Positions 22,172-31,376 of a DNA stretch of 44,594 nt are shown here, piece by piece. This stretch comes from DATCYZ01 sp036526195 (lineage in GTDB: Bacteria > Pseudomonadota > Gammaproteobacteria > Burkholderiales > SG8-39). The DNA lies in assembly GCA_036526195.1 (NCBI GenBank), contig DATCYZ010000021.1, positions 1-44,594 on the forward strand. Reading direction: 5' to 3'. The translations under genes were made by a program, and so were the position numbers. The stretch's first letter is position 1. Every line of letters starts with the position of its first letter. The notes beneath the pieces were generated by a model. That model had not been told where the DNA came from, did no database searches, and saw only the letters and a list, made by a program, of their open reading frames with translations.

Positions 22172-24451
22172 TCACGGCACGAGGTAGATCGGGCTGGACC
22201 ATGCCACGTGGCCGTCTTCGAAGGTGGCGCAGACGTAGAGCGCGTGCTCGCGCCCCGGCGCGAGCTTGAGGTGCCGCTTGATCGACAGGCGCCGGCCGGC
22301 GTTCTCGTCGGGCAGGCGGAACACGCGCATGCGCCGCTTGATGCCGGCACCGGAATCGAGCACGCGATCCTGCAAGCCGATCTCCTTCACCGGGACGCTG
22401 GCCTTGACCAACGTGGTGTCGATCTCGAGCGTGCCCGCGGTGGCGTCCTTCAGCAGCACGTCCGCGCCGCCGAAGCCGCCCGTGGTGATCGCCTGCCAGC
22501 GCAGCTGTGTCGGCGAGGCCTGCACCAGCTTCTTGTCGAGGTTCCACAGGTTGATCGGCAGGGCGCGCTCGAAGGCGTTGCCCTCGAGGGTCGCGCCGCC
22601 GTCCCAGATGCTTTGCCGGCCGCGACCGCGATACTCGGAGCCTTCCCAGATCAACCGGATGCGCCGCCCGAGGTCGGCCTCGGCGTACGGGCGCACGGTT
22701 TCCAGCACCTGCATGTGGTCGCGCAGCTCGACGCGCTCGATCGGCACGCCGGCGGCGACCTCGAAGCTGAACGCCACCTCGCCGCCATCGCACTTCACGA
22801 TGTCGCCCATCATCGCCTCGCCGACCGGCTGCGAGCGCGTGGCGCCGAGCTGCGGGTCTTCCTCGTAGCGCTCGACGTTCCGGCCGAAGCTCGCCCGCAC
22901 CGCGAGGTGCACGCGGCTGCCGGTGGTGGCGTAATGATGCCGGCGGCGCAGCGCGTCGGCGAGCGCCTTGCGCGTGAGGTCCGTGGCGAGCAGGCAGGAC
23001 AGCCCGCCGTAGGCGCCGAACAGCGAGGCGCCCGGGTGGCTCGCGCCATGGCGTCCCTTGTGTCCGTCGGAGTTGGCGAGGATGCCGACGCGGTAGCCCT
23101 GCTCGAAGGCGTCCTCGAGCAGCCATTCGAAAGTGCCCCAGTCGGAGTGGATCTCGACCGAGCGCTCGGTGCGCCCGTCGTGGCTCATGCGGATGTCGGC
23201 ATAGCGTCCGCCGACGTGCGCGAACACCACGCAATCCTCCTTCTCCAGCGCGGTGAAGAGGTCCGCGGCGCTGTTGGCGTCGGTGGAGACATCCGACAGG
23301 TCCTCCACCAGCGCATGGTGCGAACGGTGGATCTGGCGGCCTTCGGTGAGGAACAGCACGTTGCGGTCGCCGCCCAGGCCGGTGTTGCCCGACCACTCGT
23401 AGCCCGGGAACATGATGAAGTGGCCGTCGCGGTTGAACTCCGCGCTCAGCGCGTTCAGGTGTTCCCAGAACGGCGTGGTGATCTGGAAGTCGTTGCCCTG
23501 GTGGCTCATGGCATCCAGGAACGCGGTGTCGCGCGCGAACACGAGCAACTCGCGCGCCGAGTTGGTGCCGATGGTTTCCTCGGACTGGCCGTGCAGGTCG
23601 GCCCAGTAGGGCAGCAGCGCGGCCTGTTCGACGACGCGCAGCGGGTTGGAGGCGCACAGGACCTGCCCCTTGGCGTCCAGCACCTCGATCGACAGATCGC
23701 CCGGCGCCTCGACCTTCAGGCCCTCGATGCGCTGCGCGAGCTGGCCCTCGCGCATCTCGAAGGACTTCGGCAGCCCGGTGACCGCGCCGTGCGCGCGCAG
23801 GCTGTAGCGGCCCTGCATGCGATGGCTCGGGTTGCCCCACTTGTCCTCGCCCTTGAAGCCGAGCGAGAAGGGTTCGCCGACGCGGCGCTCGGTCGGCAGG
23901 ATCGCCTTCCAGCCGACCGGCGGGCCGGCGACGATCGCGATCTCGGGCTGCACCGGCAGTTCGACGTAGTTGTAGGTGGCGAAGGCATCGACCAGCACCT
24001 TGAACTCGAAGGTGGGCTCGCTGAAGGTCTGCAGGCGCATGCCGGGGCAGCCGCCGCGCGGATCGCCCAGGCGCACCGTGATGGTGTCGCCCTCGCGCAG
24101 GAAGCCGCGCTGCACGCGGATCAAGAGCGTCTTGTCCCAGGGGCGGACGTTGCCCTTCATGTCGTAGCGCAGTTCCAGCACCGCGCCGTTGGAGGCCTCG
24201 GCGGTGACGTAATTCCAGCCCGCCGGGTCGGTGAACTGCGTGCGCCCCATGTCGGAGGCGAAGCGGTGCACGATCTTCAGGCTGCCGGTGTCGTCGATGC
24301 CGAAGTAGCCGGCGGTGTAGACCAGCGTGAACGAGGCGAAGCTGCCGGCCTCGAAGGCGCCGGTCGGCGTCACCGTCGCGTGCCCGGCACGGTCGGCGAG
24401 GTAGGTGGAGTGGAAGGCGTTGTTGCGAAGCGGCGTGGCAGGCGAGGGCAT
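22172..24451 (-). CDS. DUF3604 / PHP-superfamily predicted metallohydrolase
   Basis: A 759-residue protein. The N-terminal about 270 residues are beta-rich, possibly a carbohydrate-binding or Ig-like region. From about residue 283 a PHP-type metal site begins: WADLHGQSEET (Asp285, His287), SHQGNDFQIT (His317), FAHVGGRYADIRMSHDG and GILANSDGHKGRHG. This matches DUF3604 proteins. No signal peptide is visible, so a cytoplasmic location is likely unless the start lies elsewhere. PHP enzymes hydrolyse phosphoesters, but no substrate is established for this group. The gene stands alone with a 192-base upstream gap that contains the AT palindrome. Confidence 0.82.
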   Translation of the reverse strand: MPSPATPLRNNAFHSTYLADRAGHATVTPTGAFEAGSFASFTLVYTAGYFGIDDTGSLKIVHRFASDMGRTQFTDPAGWNYVTAEASNGAVLELRYDMKGNVRPWDKTLLIRVQRGFLREGDTITVRLGDPRGGCPGMRLQTFSEPTFEFKVLVDAFATYNYVELPVQPEIAIVAGPPVGWKAILPTERRVGEPFSLGFKGEDKWGNPSHRMQGRYSLRAHGAVTGLPKSFEMREGQLAQRIEGLKVEAPGDLSIEVLDAKGQVLCASNPLRVVEQAALLPYWADLHGQSEETIGTNSARELLVFARDTAFLDAMSHQGNDFQITTPFWEHLNALSAEFNRDGHFIMFPGYEWSGNTGLGGDRNVLFLTEGRQIHRSHHALVEDLSDVSTDANSAADLFTALEKEDCVVFAHVGGRYADIRMSHDGRTERSVEIHSDWGTFEWLLEDAFEQGYRVGILANSDGHKGRHGASHPGASLFGAYGGLSCLLATDLTRKALADALRRRHHYATTGSRVHLAVRASFGRNVERYEEDPQLGATRSQPVGEAMMGDIVKCDGGEVAFSFEVAAGVPIERVELRDHMQVLETVRPYAEADLGRRIRLIWEGSEYRGRGRQSIWDGGATLEGNAFERALPINLWNLDKKLVQASPTQLRWQAITTGGFGGADVLLKDATAGTLEIDTTLVKASVPVKEIGLQDRVLDSGAGIKRRMRVFRLPDENAGRRLSIKRHLKLAPGREHALYVCATFEDGHVAWSSPIYLVP

Positions 24452-24596
24452 GTGGGGGCTCGTCGGTAAGATCTGAAAGGCCGGCCCGCCCCGCGCGCGG
24501 AAGGGCCGGATCGGTATGTTGGCACGACCGGCTTGCCCGGTCCGGCCCTGTTTCGCTCTCTGCCTGCCCGGGTGGGGCGCCGGATCTGCCGTTACA

Positions 24597-24612
24597 GTAA
24601 CATATATGTTAC
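24597..24612. repeat. AT-rich palindrome, copy 2
   Basis: A perfect 16-base palindrome, GTAACATATATGTTAC. Twenty-one bases (24596-24616) are identical to copy 3 at 37946-37966. It lies between the ketopantoate-reductase-like gene (stop 24644) and the DUF3604 gene (start 24451), both on the minus strand. The AT-rich core is conspicuous against the GC-rich background. It could be an operator for the DUF3604 gene or part of a dispersed element. Confidence 0.85.
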
Positions 24613-24643
24613 CAAACGGCCTGTGCCGGCGTCCGGCCGGGGT

Positions 24644-25573
24644 TCAGCGGCAGCCGAGCCGCCGCTGGCGGTCCTTGACCAGTGCAACGATGGTCTCGTT
24701 GACCGGCGCCTTCACGCCGACCTTCAGGCCCTCGCGCGGGATGGCGCCGTTGATGACGTCGATCTCCGACAGACGCTTCGCCATCAGGTCGAGCAGCACC
24801 GAGGGGCGCGCGTTCGGGATCTTCGAGCCGAAGTCGCGCACGTAGGCGACCGGGTCGGTGAAGCCGAGCTTCACGCCGCGCGCCTTCGCCACGTTGAAGG
24901 CCTCGGTGGCGCAGGCCGCGGAGACCGCGGCGAGGTCCGGGTCGGCCATGACTTCGCCCACCGTGTGTTCGGTCAGGCCGCAGGGCCCTGAGTAGGCGCA
25001 GTTGCAGATCAGCTTTTCCCACACCAACTGGTCGATGTCGTCGAACACCTTCACCTTGAAGCCGGCGTCGGTCCAGGTCTTCGCCACCTTTTCCAGCCGC
25101 GGCGTGCCCGGCCCGCCGAACTCGCCGAGCCGCACCAGTTCCATGCCGTTGTGGTGCGCGTGGCCCGGGCCTTTCATCGAGGCGCCGAAGCCGCCGACCA
25201 CGCCGACCATCACCCGCTCGCGCCCGAGCACCTCGGCCGCGGTCTCCGGCCCGCCGAGGCCGTTCTGGATCGACAGCACGACAGTATTGGGGCCGAGCAG
25301 CGCGGCCTTGATCGATTCCGCCGCGCCGCGCACGTGCATCGCCTTGGTGGCGAGGATCACCAGGTCGCAGGGACCGACCTCGCTGGTTTGCGAGGTGGCG
25401 TTCACCTTGACGGTGCGATCGCCCGAGGCGCCCTCGAGCCGCAGGCCCTTGTTGCGCATCGCATCCACATGCTCGAGCCAGGCATCCACCGCCCAGACCT
25501 CGTTCCCCGCCGAGGCGAGCAGCCCCGCATACACGGAGCCCATCGCCCCGGTGCCGACAATCGCGATTTTCAT
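24644..25573 (-). CDS. 2-dehydropantoate 2-reductase family protein (PanE/ApbA-like)
   Basis: A 309-residue NAD(P)-dependent reductase. The N-terminal Rossmann turn is MKIAIVGTGAMGSVYAGLLA. ILATKAM and LSIQNGLGGPE are typical, and WEKLICNCAYSGPCGLTEHTVGEV carries the family's Lys and Asn. PanE makes pantoate for CoA, but catabolic hosts carry many paralogues with other 2-keto-acid or 3-keto substrates, so the true role is open. The ATG at 25573 begins the family N-terminus; the in-frame extension to 25723 is not supported. It lies downstream of thiolase on the same strand but behind two inverted repeats. Confidence 0.85.
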   Translation of the reverse strand: MKIAIVGTGAMGSVYAGLLASAGNEVWAVDAWLEHVDAMRNKGLRLEGASGDRTVKVNATSQTSEVGPCDLVILATKAMHVRGAAESIKAALLGPNTVVLSIQNGLGGPETAAEVLGRERVMVGVVGGFGASMKGPGHAHHNGMELVRLGEFGGPGTPRLEKVAKTWTDAGFKVKVFDDIDQLVWEKLICNCAYSGPCGLTEHTVGEVMADPDLAAVSAACATEAFNVAKARGVKLGFTDPVAYVRDFGSKIPNARPSVLLDLMAKRLSEIDVINGAIPREGLKVGVKAPVNETIVALVKDRQRRLGCR

Positions 25574-25619
25574 AGACGACCCACAAAGCAGAAAAGAAAG
25601 AGGGGGAAAGGGGGTAACG

Positions 25620-25646
25620 GGGGAAAGGGGGGAACCCCCTTTCTCC
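25620..25646. repeat. Purine-rich stretch with a GGGGG/CCCCC hairpin
   Basis: GAAAGGGGGG, then AA, then CCCCCTTTC form a hairpin of about 9 bp between the thiolase stop and the panE-like start. It resembles a worn REP unit (G-run, C-run and flanking A/T bases) but lacks the TCTGA centre. It could act as a weak terminator. Confidence 0.5.
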
Positions 25647-25668
25647 TGTTCCGAGCCTGCCGCTTTTC

Positions 25669-25701
25669 GTTGTTCGAGGTCGTTACACGACCTCGAACAA
25701 C
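25669..25701. terminator. Perfect 15-bp hairpin across the thiolase stop codon
   Basis: GTTGTTCGAGGTCGT, a 3-base loop, then ACGACCTCGAACAAC: a perfect 15-bp stem spanning the last five codons and the stop (25683-25685) of the thiolase gene. No T-run follows on the minus strand, so it is not a standard intrinsic terminator. It may protect the mRNA 3' end or come from an inverted duplication. Confidence 0.5.
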
Positions 25702-26861
25702 CCCGCCGCGCCCATCCCGCCACCGACGCACATGGTCACGACGACGTACTTCACCCCGCGGCGCTTGCCCTCGATCAGCGCATGCCCGGTGAGCCGCGAG
25801 CCCGTCACGCCGTAGGGATGGCCGACCGCGATCGAGCCGCCGTTCACATTCAGGCGCTCATCCGGGATGCCGAGCTTGTCGCGGCAGTAGATCACCTGCA
25901 CCGCGAAGGCCTCGTTCAGCTCCCACAGGCCGATGTCGCCGATCTTCAGCCCGGTGCGCTCGAGCAGCTTGGGGATCGCGAACACCGGGCCGATGCCCAT
26001 CTCGTTCGGCTCGCAGCCGGCCACGGCGAAGCCGCGGAAGATGCCCATCGGCGCAAGGCCGCGTTTGGCTGCCGCCTTGTCGCTCATCAGCACGCAGGCC
26101 GAGGCGCCGTCGGAGAACTGGCTGGCGTTGCCCGCGGCGATGACGCCGCCCTCGATGGCCGGCTTGATCTGCGACACGCCCTCGTAGGCGGTGTCGTCGC
26201 GGATGCCCTCGTCGTACTGCGCGGTGACCTCTTTCATGGTCTCCTGGCTGGTCGCCTTGTCGACCACCTTCATCATGGTGGTGATCGGCACGATCTCGTC
26301 CCTGGTCTTGCCATCCTTGCGCGCCTTCGATGCGCGCTGCTGGCTGAGCACGCCGTAGCGATCCTGGTCCTCGCGCGAGATCTTGTATTTCTTCGAGACG
26401 TACTCCGCGGTCTGCAGCATGTTCCAGTAGATCTCGGGCTTGTTCTTGACCAGCCAGTCTTCCTTGCCGTGCAGCTTGTTGGCGTCGTTCTGCACCAGCG
26501 AGATCGACTCGACGCCGCCGGCGACGTAGATCGCATCCTCGCCGGCCATGATGCGCTGCCCGGCGAGCGCGATGGTCTGCAGGCCCGAGGAACAGAAGCG
26601 GTTCACGGTCATGCCGGAGACGGTCACCGGCAGGCCGGCGCGCAGCGCGATCTGGCGCGCGATGTTGCCGCCGGTGGCGCCTTCGGGCGTGGCGCAGCCC
26701 ATGATCACGTCCTCGACTTCCTTGGGATCCACTTTTGCGCGCTCGAGCGCGGCCTTTACAACGTGGCCGCCCAGGGTGGCGCCGTGGGTCATGTTGAGGC
26801 TGCCGCGCCAACTCTTGCAAAGCGGGGTGCGGGCGGTGGAAACGATCACTGCATCGGTCAT
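25683..26861 (-). CDS. Acetyl-CoA C-acyltransferase (thiolase)
   Basis: A 392-residue thiolase with the complete catalytic set: Cys90 in NRFCSSGLQ, His348 in GGSIAVGHPYGVTG and Cys378 in TMCVGGGMGAAG. GQRIMAGEDAIYVAGGVES and NEAFAVQ are also present. It cleaves 3-ketoacyl-CoA to acetyl-CoA and a shortened acyl-CoA. AGGAGG precedes the ATG, and the gene starts 21 bases after the FadJ-like stop, so the two form a beta-oxidation operon in the usual order for this pair. The long MNKPEIYWNMLQTAEYVSKKY region is typical of degradative thiolases. Confidence 0.94.
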   Translation of the reverse strand: MTDAVIVSTARTPLCKSWRGSLNMTHGATLGGHVVKAALERAKVDPKEVEDVIMGCATPEGATGGNIARQIALRAGLPVTVSGMTVNRFCSSGLQTIALAGQRIMAGEDAIYVAGGVESISLVQNDANKLHGKEDWLVKNKPEIYWNMLQTAEYVSKKYKISREDQDRYGVLSQQRASKARKDGKTRDEIVPITTMMKVVDKATSQETMKEVTAQYDEGIRDDTAYEGVSQIKPAIEGGVIAAGNASQFSDGASACVLMSDKAAAKRGLAPMGIFRGFAVAGCEPNEMGIGPVFAIPKLLERTGLKIGDIGLWELNEAFAVQVIYCRDKLGIPDERLNVNGGSIAVGHPYGVTGSRLTGHALIEGKRRGVKYVVVTMCVGGGMGAAGLFEVV

Positions 26862-26882
26862 GTCGCGCTCCTCCTGGTCGGT

Positions 26883-28994
26883 TTACTTCTTTTCTGCGTC
26901 GTAGTCTGAAAAGCTCTTGCCCTCGGCGGCGAGGCGCTTCAAGAGCGGCGAAAGCTTCCACACACCGCCCTCGTAGCCAGCCTGGAAGCGGGTGATGGCG
27001 GCCACCACCTTGTCCAGCCCCACGGTGCTGGCGTAGAACATCGGCCCGCCGCGGAACATCGGAAAGCCGTAGCCGGTGAGGTACACCATGTCGATGTCGG
27101 AGGCGCGCAGTGCGATGCCTTCCTCGAGGATGTAGGCCGCCTCGTTCACCAGCGCGTAGATCAGGCGCTCGATGACTTCTCGGTCCTCGATCTTGCGTTG
27201 CGGCACCGAGGCTTCCTTGCGATACGCGGCGATGATGGCCTCGGCCTCGGGATCGACGATCGGCGTGCGGTTGCCCGCGTCGTAGCGATACCAGCCCTTG
27301 CCGTTCTTCTGGCCGTAGCGTCCCGCTTCGCAGATGCGGTCGCCGACCTTCGAATAGACGAAGTTCGGCCGCTCGATGTAGCGACGCTTGCGCACTTCCC
27401 AGCCGATGTCGAGGCCCGCCATGTCGCCCATGGTGAACGGTCCCATGGCGAGGCCCCAGGCCTTGCACGCGGCGTCCACCTGCTGAGGGCTCGCGCCCTC
27501 GTCGATCAGGAACAGGCTCTGCTGGCCGTATTTCTCCAGCATGCGGTTGCCGATGAAGCCATCGCACACGCCCGAGACCACCGGCAGCTTCTTGATGGTC
27601 TTGCCGAGCTTCAACGTGGTGGCGAGCACGTCCTTCGCCGTCGCCTTGCCGCGCACGATCTCCAGCAGGCGCATCACGTTCGCCGGCGAGAAGAAGTGCG
27701 TACCGATCACGTCCTGCGGCCGCTTGGTGACTGCGGCGATCGCGTCGACGTCGAGGGTGGAGGTGTTGGTGGCAAGGATCGCGCCGGGCTTCATGATGGC
27801 GTCGAGTTTCCTGAAAATCTCCTGCTTGACGTCCATGCGCTCGAACACCGCTTCGATGACGATGTCGGCATCCTTCGCGTCTTCCATCTTCAGCGAAGGC
27901 GTGAGCAGCGCCATGCGCTTGTCCGCTTCCTCCTGCTTCAGCCGCCCCCTGGACACGGTGCCGGCGTAATTCTTCTTCATGGTGGCGAAGCCGCGATCGA
28001 GCGCCTCCTGCTTGGTCTCGATGATGGTCACCGGGATGCCGACGTTGGCGAAGCTCATCGAGATGCCCCCGCCCATGGTGCCGGCGCCGATCACCGCAAC
28101 GGTCTTCACCGGGCGCACCGGCGTGTCCGCGGGCACGTCGGGAATCTTCGTCGTCTGCCGCTCGGCGAAGAACATGTGGCGCAGCGCCTTCGATTCCACG
28201 CCGTTCACCAGGATCTCGAAGCGGCGGCGCTCTTCCTTGCGGCCCTCGTCGAAGGGCAGCGTGGCCGCGGCTTCTGCACAGGCGACGATCTCCAGCGGCG
28301 CGGGGTAGTTCTTCGAGGCCTTGGCGACTTCGGCGCGCGCGGCTTCGAAGAATGCCTTCGGGTCGCCCTCGAGCTTCGCCTTCATGTCGCGGATACGCCG
28401 CGGGCCCTTGCCGTCGGCCACCAGCTTCTTCGCGTAGGCGATCGCGCCCTCGAGCAGGTCGCCGGTGACGATTTCGTCGATGAGGCCGTACTCCTTGCCC
28501 TTCTCGGACGGGATCGGCTCGCCGGTGGTCATCATCTTCACGGCGACCGCCATCGGCACCACGCGCGGCAGGCGCTGCGTGCCGCCCGAGCCCGGCAGGA
28601 TGCCGAGCTTCACTTCGGGCAGCGCAAGCTGCGCCTTGGGTGCGGCGACCCGATAATGGCAGCCGAGCGCAAGTTCGAGCCCCCCGCCCATGGCGAAACC
28701 GCCGATCGCGGCCACCATGGGCTTGGGGAAGGCGTCCTGCGCCTCGTTGATGCCGGGCAGGCTCGGCTCCATGCTGCTCTTCGGCGTGTTGAACTCGCGG
28801 ATGTCGGCGCCGCCGGAGAAGGCCTTGGCCGAGCCGATCACCACCACCGCCTTGACCGCGGCATCGGCCGCGGCCTGCTTCATGCCTTCGGTAATGCCGA
28901 CGCGCAGCGCGTGGCCAAGGCCGTTGACCGGCGGATTGTTCAGGGTGATGACGGCAATGCCGTCTCGGACGGTGTAGGACGCTGCGTCGCTCAT
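26883..28994 (-). CDS. Bifunctional enoyl-CoA hydratase / 3-hydroxyacyl-CoA dehydrogenase (FadJ/FadB-like)
   Basis: A 703-residue fused enzyme. The N-terminal crotonase domain (1 to about 190) keeps both catalytic acids, Glu107 in GGGLELALG and Glu127 in LPEVKLGILPGSGGTQR. The NAD-binding domain starts at about 297 (VAVIGAGTMGGGIS), with catalytic His433 in GTHFFSPANVM and Glu445. Two C-terminal helical 3HCDH domains include GFIGNRML and GYGFPMFRGGPM. It performs hydration and NAD-dependent oxidation of trans-2-enoyl-CoA. The ATG at 28994 fits the family N-terminus (SYTVRDGIAVITLNNPPVNG). Thiolase follows 21 bases later. The gene is divergent from an M20 amidohydrolase. Confidence 0.94.
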   Translation of the reverse strand: MSDAASYTVRDGIAVITLNNPPVNGLGHALRVGITEGMKQAAADAAVKAVVVIGSAKAFSGGADIREFNTPKSSMEPSLPGINEAQDAFPKPMVAAIGGFAMGGGLELALGCHYRVAAPKAQLALPEVKLGILPGSGGTQRLPRVVPMAVAVKMMTTGEPIPSEKGKEYGLIDEIVTGDLLEGAIAYAKKLVADGKGPRRIRDMKAKLEGDPKAFFEAARAEVAKASKNYPAPLEIVACAEAAATLPFDEGRKEERRRFEILVNGVESKALRHMFFAERQTTKIPDVPADTPVRPVKTVAVIGAGTMGGGISMSFANVGIPVTIIETKQEALDRGFATMKKNYAGTVSRGRLKQEEADKRMALLTPSLKMEDAKDADIVIEAVFERMDVKQEIFRKLDAIMKPGAILATNTSTLDVDAIAAVTKRPQDVIGTHFFSPANVMRLLEIVRGKATAKDVLATTLKLGKTIKKLPVVSGVCDGFIGNRMLEKYGQQSLFLIDEGASPQQVDAACKAWGLAMGPFTMGDMAGLDIGWEVRKRRYIERPNFVYSKVGDRICEAGRYGQKNGKGWYRYDAGNRTPIVDPEAEAIIAAYRKEASVPQRKIEDREVIERLIYALVNEAAYILEEGIALRASDIDMVYLTGYGFPMFRGGPMFYASTVGLDKVVAAITRFQAGYEGGVWKLSPLLKRLAAEGKSFSDYDAEKK

Positions 28995-29198
28995 GCGCGA
29001 GTCTCCGAAGGTGGCTGAATGCGGGTGGGGCGCTGGTGTCAGGCCCGGCGGGAAGGCAAATTCTACCGAGAAAGGCCGGGCCCCTGCGTGCCGGCCGAAT
29101 AGCGAAACGCGAGTCTGCGATACGGCGCGCCCCGGGCTGTTGCCTGCGCGGCGCATCTGGTAGAACTTCGCCCGGGCCGGCCCACAAGAGATGACACC

Positions 29199-30416
29199 AT
29201 GAACGACCTGTCGATGACTGCCATGGACCTGATCGCCGCGGCCGAGCACCTGCAGCCGGACACCGTGGCGCTGCGCCGCGCGATCCACGCCGATCCGGAA
29301 CTCGGACTCCAGACGCCGAAGACCCTCGCCAAGGTGCGCGCGGCGCTCGAGGACCTGCCGCTCGAATGGAAGACCGGCCCGTCGTGCACCGGGGCCATCG
29401 CCATCCTGCGCGGCGCAAAACCCGGACGCACCGTGCTCCTGCGCGGCGACATGGACGCGCTGCCGATGCCCGAGGACACCGGGCTGCCGTTCCGCTCGCA
29501 GGTGCCCGACACCATGCATGCCTGCGGCCACGACACCCATACCGCGATGCTCGCCTCGGCCGCGAGGCTGCTCTGCGCGCGGCGCGAGTCGCTTGCCGGC
29601 ACGGTGCTCTTCATGTTCCAGCCCGGCGAGGAGGGCTGGCACGGCGCGAAAATGATGCTCGAGGACGGCCTGCTCGACGACCTGAAGCCTGAGGCGGCCT
29701 TCGCGCTGCACATCATCCCGAACCAGCCGGCAGGCCTGTTCGGCTCGAAGGCCGGCCCGATGCTGGCTTCGGCCGACGTGCTGCACGTGCTGGTGCGCGG
29801 CAAAGGCGGGCACGCCTCGATGCCGCACCATGGCAACGACCCGGTGCCGGTGGCCTGCGAGATCGTCAGCGCGCTGCAGGTGTTCGTCACCCGACGCATC
29901 GACATCTTCGACCCGGTGGTGATCACCGTGGCCAGCATCAAGTCCGGCTCCACCGACAACGTGATTCCCGAGACCGCGACGCTGCTCGGTACGGTGCGCG
30001 CGCTGTCGGAAGCATCGCGCGCCGCCGCGCACGCCGGCATCGCGCGCATCGCCGCGAACGTGGCGCGCGCGCACGAGTGCGAAGCCGAGGTGGAGATCGA
30101 AGCGGGCTTTCCGGTCACGGTCTGCGACGCGCAGGCCGTGGCGCACGCCGAGCGCGCGATCGCCGGAGTGTTCGGCGAGGGCTCGTTCCTCGCCATGGCC
30201 TCGCCCGTGATGGGCGCGGAGGATTTCTCCTATGTGCTGCAGCGCGTGCCCGGGGCGATGGTGTTCCTCGGCGTCTGTCCCGAAGGCGAGGACTGGCGCG
30301 GCGCCTGCCCCTGCCACTCGAACAAGATGGTGCTGAACGAGGCGGTGCTCGCGCGCGGCGTGGCGGCGCACTGCGCGATCGCCGAGCGCTTCCTCGAAAA
30401 AGGGTTCGGCGACTGA
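29199..30416 (+). CDS. M20 family amidohydrolase (hippurate hydrolase / N-acyl amino acid amidohydrolase type)
   Basis: A 405-residue metallohydrolase. The metal ligands are in MHACGHDTHTAML (Cys109, His111) and FQPGEEGWHG (Glu144/145 pair), with GKGGHASMPHHG in the lid domain and MGAEDFSYVLQ near the C-terminus. The Cys in place of one His places it in the M20D aminoacylase/hippurate hydrolase/IAA-amino acid hydrolase group. It cleaves an N-acyl bond of a conjugated amino acid, releasing an acid that the neighbouring CoA pathway could use (inference). Several in-frame ATGs follow 29199 (29214, 29223); the first was kept. It converges on the next gene with only 4 bases between stops. Confidence 0.9.
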   Translation: MNDLSMTAMDLIAAAEHLQPDTVALRRAIHADPELGLQTPKTLAKVRAALEDLPLEWKTGPSCTGAIAILRGAKPGRTVLLRGDMDALPMPEDTGLPFRSQVPDTMHACGHDTHTAMLASAARLLCARRESLAGTVLFMFQPGEEGWHGAKMMLEDGLLDDLKPEAAFALHIIPNQPAGLFGSKAGPMLASADVLHVLVRGKGGHASMPHHGNDPVPVACEIVSALQVFVTRRIDIFDPVVITVASIKSGSTDNVIPETATLLGTVRALSEASRAAAHAGIARIAANVARAHECEAEVEIEAGFPVTVCDAQAVAHAERAIAGVFGEGSFLAMASPVMGAEDFSYVLQRVPGAMVFLGVCPEGEDWRGACPCHSNKMVLNEAVLARGVAAHCAIAERFLEKGFGD

Positions 30417-30420
30417 GCCT

Positions 30421-31251
30421 TCAGCGCGCCGGCGTCCCGGCGAACGCCGGGGCCTGGCCGGTGGCGATCCAGCCGCGCATCGCCTCGATCGCGGCCTTTT
30501 CCACGCCGATGAAGCCGTGCTGGGTGCGCGCCATGCAATCCGGGCCCTGCACCGGGCCGCCGCCGCGCACCGTGACGAGCGGCGCCTTCGTTTCCTTCGC
30601 GTAGTGCTGCGCATCGCGGTAAGCGGTGAAGCGGCAGGGATCGTCCTCGTGGTGCACCCACAGCAGCGGCACCTTCAGCAGCGACCAGTCGGCGTTCGAC
30701 AGTCCCGGCCCGTTGCGCCCGGAAAGGAACACCGAGGCGGTGAGGATCACCCGGCGAAAGCGCTCCGGGAGCATGCGCGCGGCATGAAAGGCGCTCACCG
30801 AGCCTTCGCTGGTGCCGACCGCCGTCCACTCGAGCGCGCCGTGCTTCGCCTCGACCGCGTCGAGGATCGCGGCGAGGTCCTCGGCGTAACGCGGCGTCGC
30901 GCGAAAGCGCTGCGAGAACGCGCCCCATTCGTCGTCCGGGGCGTCGATCGACACCGTCAGGGTGTCCGCGTCCAACCAGTGCCGGCGGGAACGAATCAGG
31001 AAGTTGCCGCGCAGCTCGAACTTCGCCTCGCCGTCCTTGAGGCGCAGGCGCAAGATGCCGGGATGGCCGGCGAAAAGCGCGATGGCGCGCGTCGGTCGCG
31101 TCGCCCCGGGCAGGCGGTCGACCAGCGCGGCGATCGAGCGGTCCGGCAGGCGGGCCACCACCACCTCGCCCTCCGCGGCGAGCGCGCCGCTCGCAGGCAG
31201 CGCGAGCGTCGCGGCAAGCAGGCATCGGACGATCCGGCGCGCCATGCACAT
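30421..31251 (-). CDS. Exported alpha/beta hydrolase-like protein
   Basis: A 276-residue protein with an N-terminal signal peptide (hydrophobic core LLAATLALPASGALA, likely cleaved after ALA). The nucleophile elbow is VGTSEGS (Ser148). A late acidic residue in WVHHEDDPCRF and His in TQHGFIG could complete the triad. LFAGHPGILRLR takes the place of the usual HG oxyanion segment. The GxSxGS elbow and layout fit an alpha/beta hydrolase of unknown substrate, acting in the periplasm. The start may be the ATG at 31251 or the one at 31245; no clear ribosome-binding site decides. It is divergent from the acyl-CoA ligase. Confidence 0.75.
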   Translation of the reverse strand: MCMARRIVRCLLAATLALPASGALAAEGEVVVARLPDRSIAALVDRLPGATRPTRAIALFAGHPGILRLRLKDGEAKFELRGNFLIRSRRHWLDADTLTVSIDAPDDEWGAFSQRFRATPRYAEDLAAILDAVEAKHGALEWTAVGTSEGSVSAFHAARMLPERFRRVILTASVFLSGRNGPGLSNADWSLLKVPLLWVHHEDDPCRFTAYRDAQHYAKETKAPLVTVRGGGPVQGPDCMARTQHGFIGVEKAAIEAMRGWIATGQAPAFAGTPAR

Positions 31252-31376
31252 GGAGCCGGCATTGTGCCACCGGCCGCAATGCGCCAGAGCCCTTCGTTGA
31301 CACTGCCGGAGGGCTTCGGTAATTTCATCCGCGCCGGCTCGCGAACGTCCCCGCCGGACCGACTCTGGAGAATGCC

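Noticed and set aside
25574..25622. G- and A-rich stretch as a G-quadruplex or gene
   Set aside because: G-runs occur but without a clear function, and no coding frame is supported.
25858..29418. Minus-strand open frame of 1186 codons
   Set aside because: It is a frame-shifted shadow of the FadJ-like and thiolase genes.
28995..30614. Upstream extension of the FadJ-like gene on the minus strand
   Set aside because: It is antisense to the M20 gene; the protein begins at 28994 with the family N-terminus.
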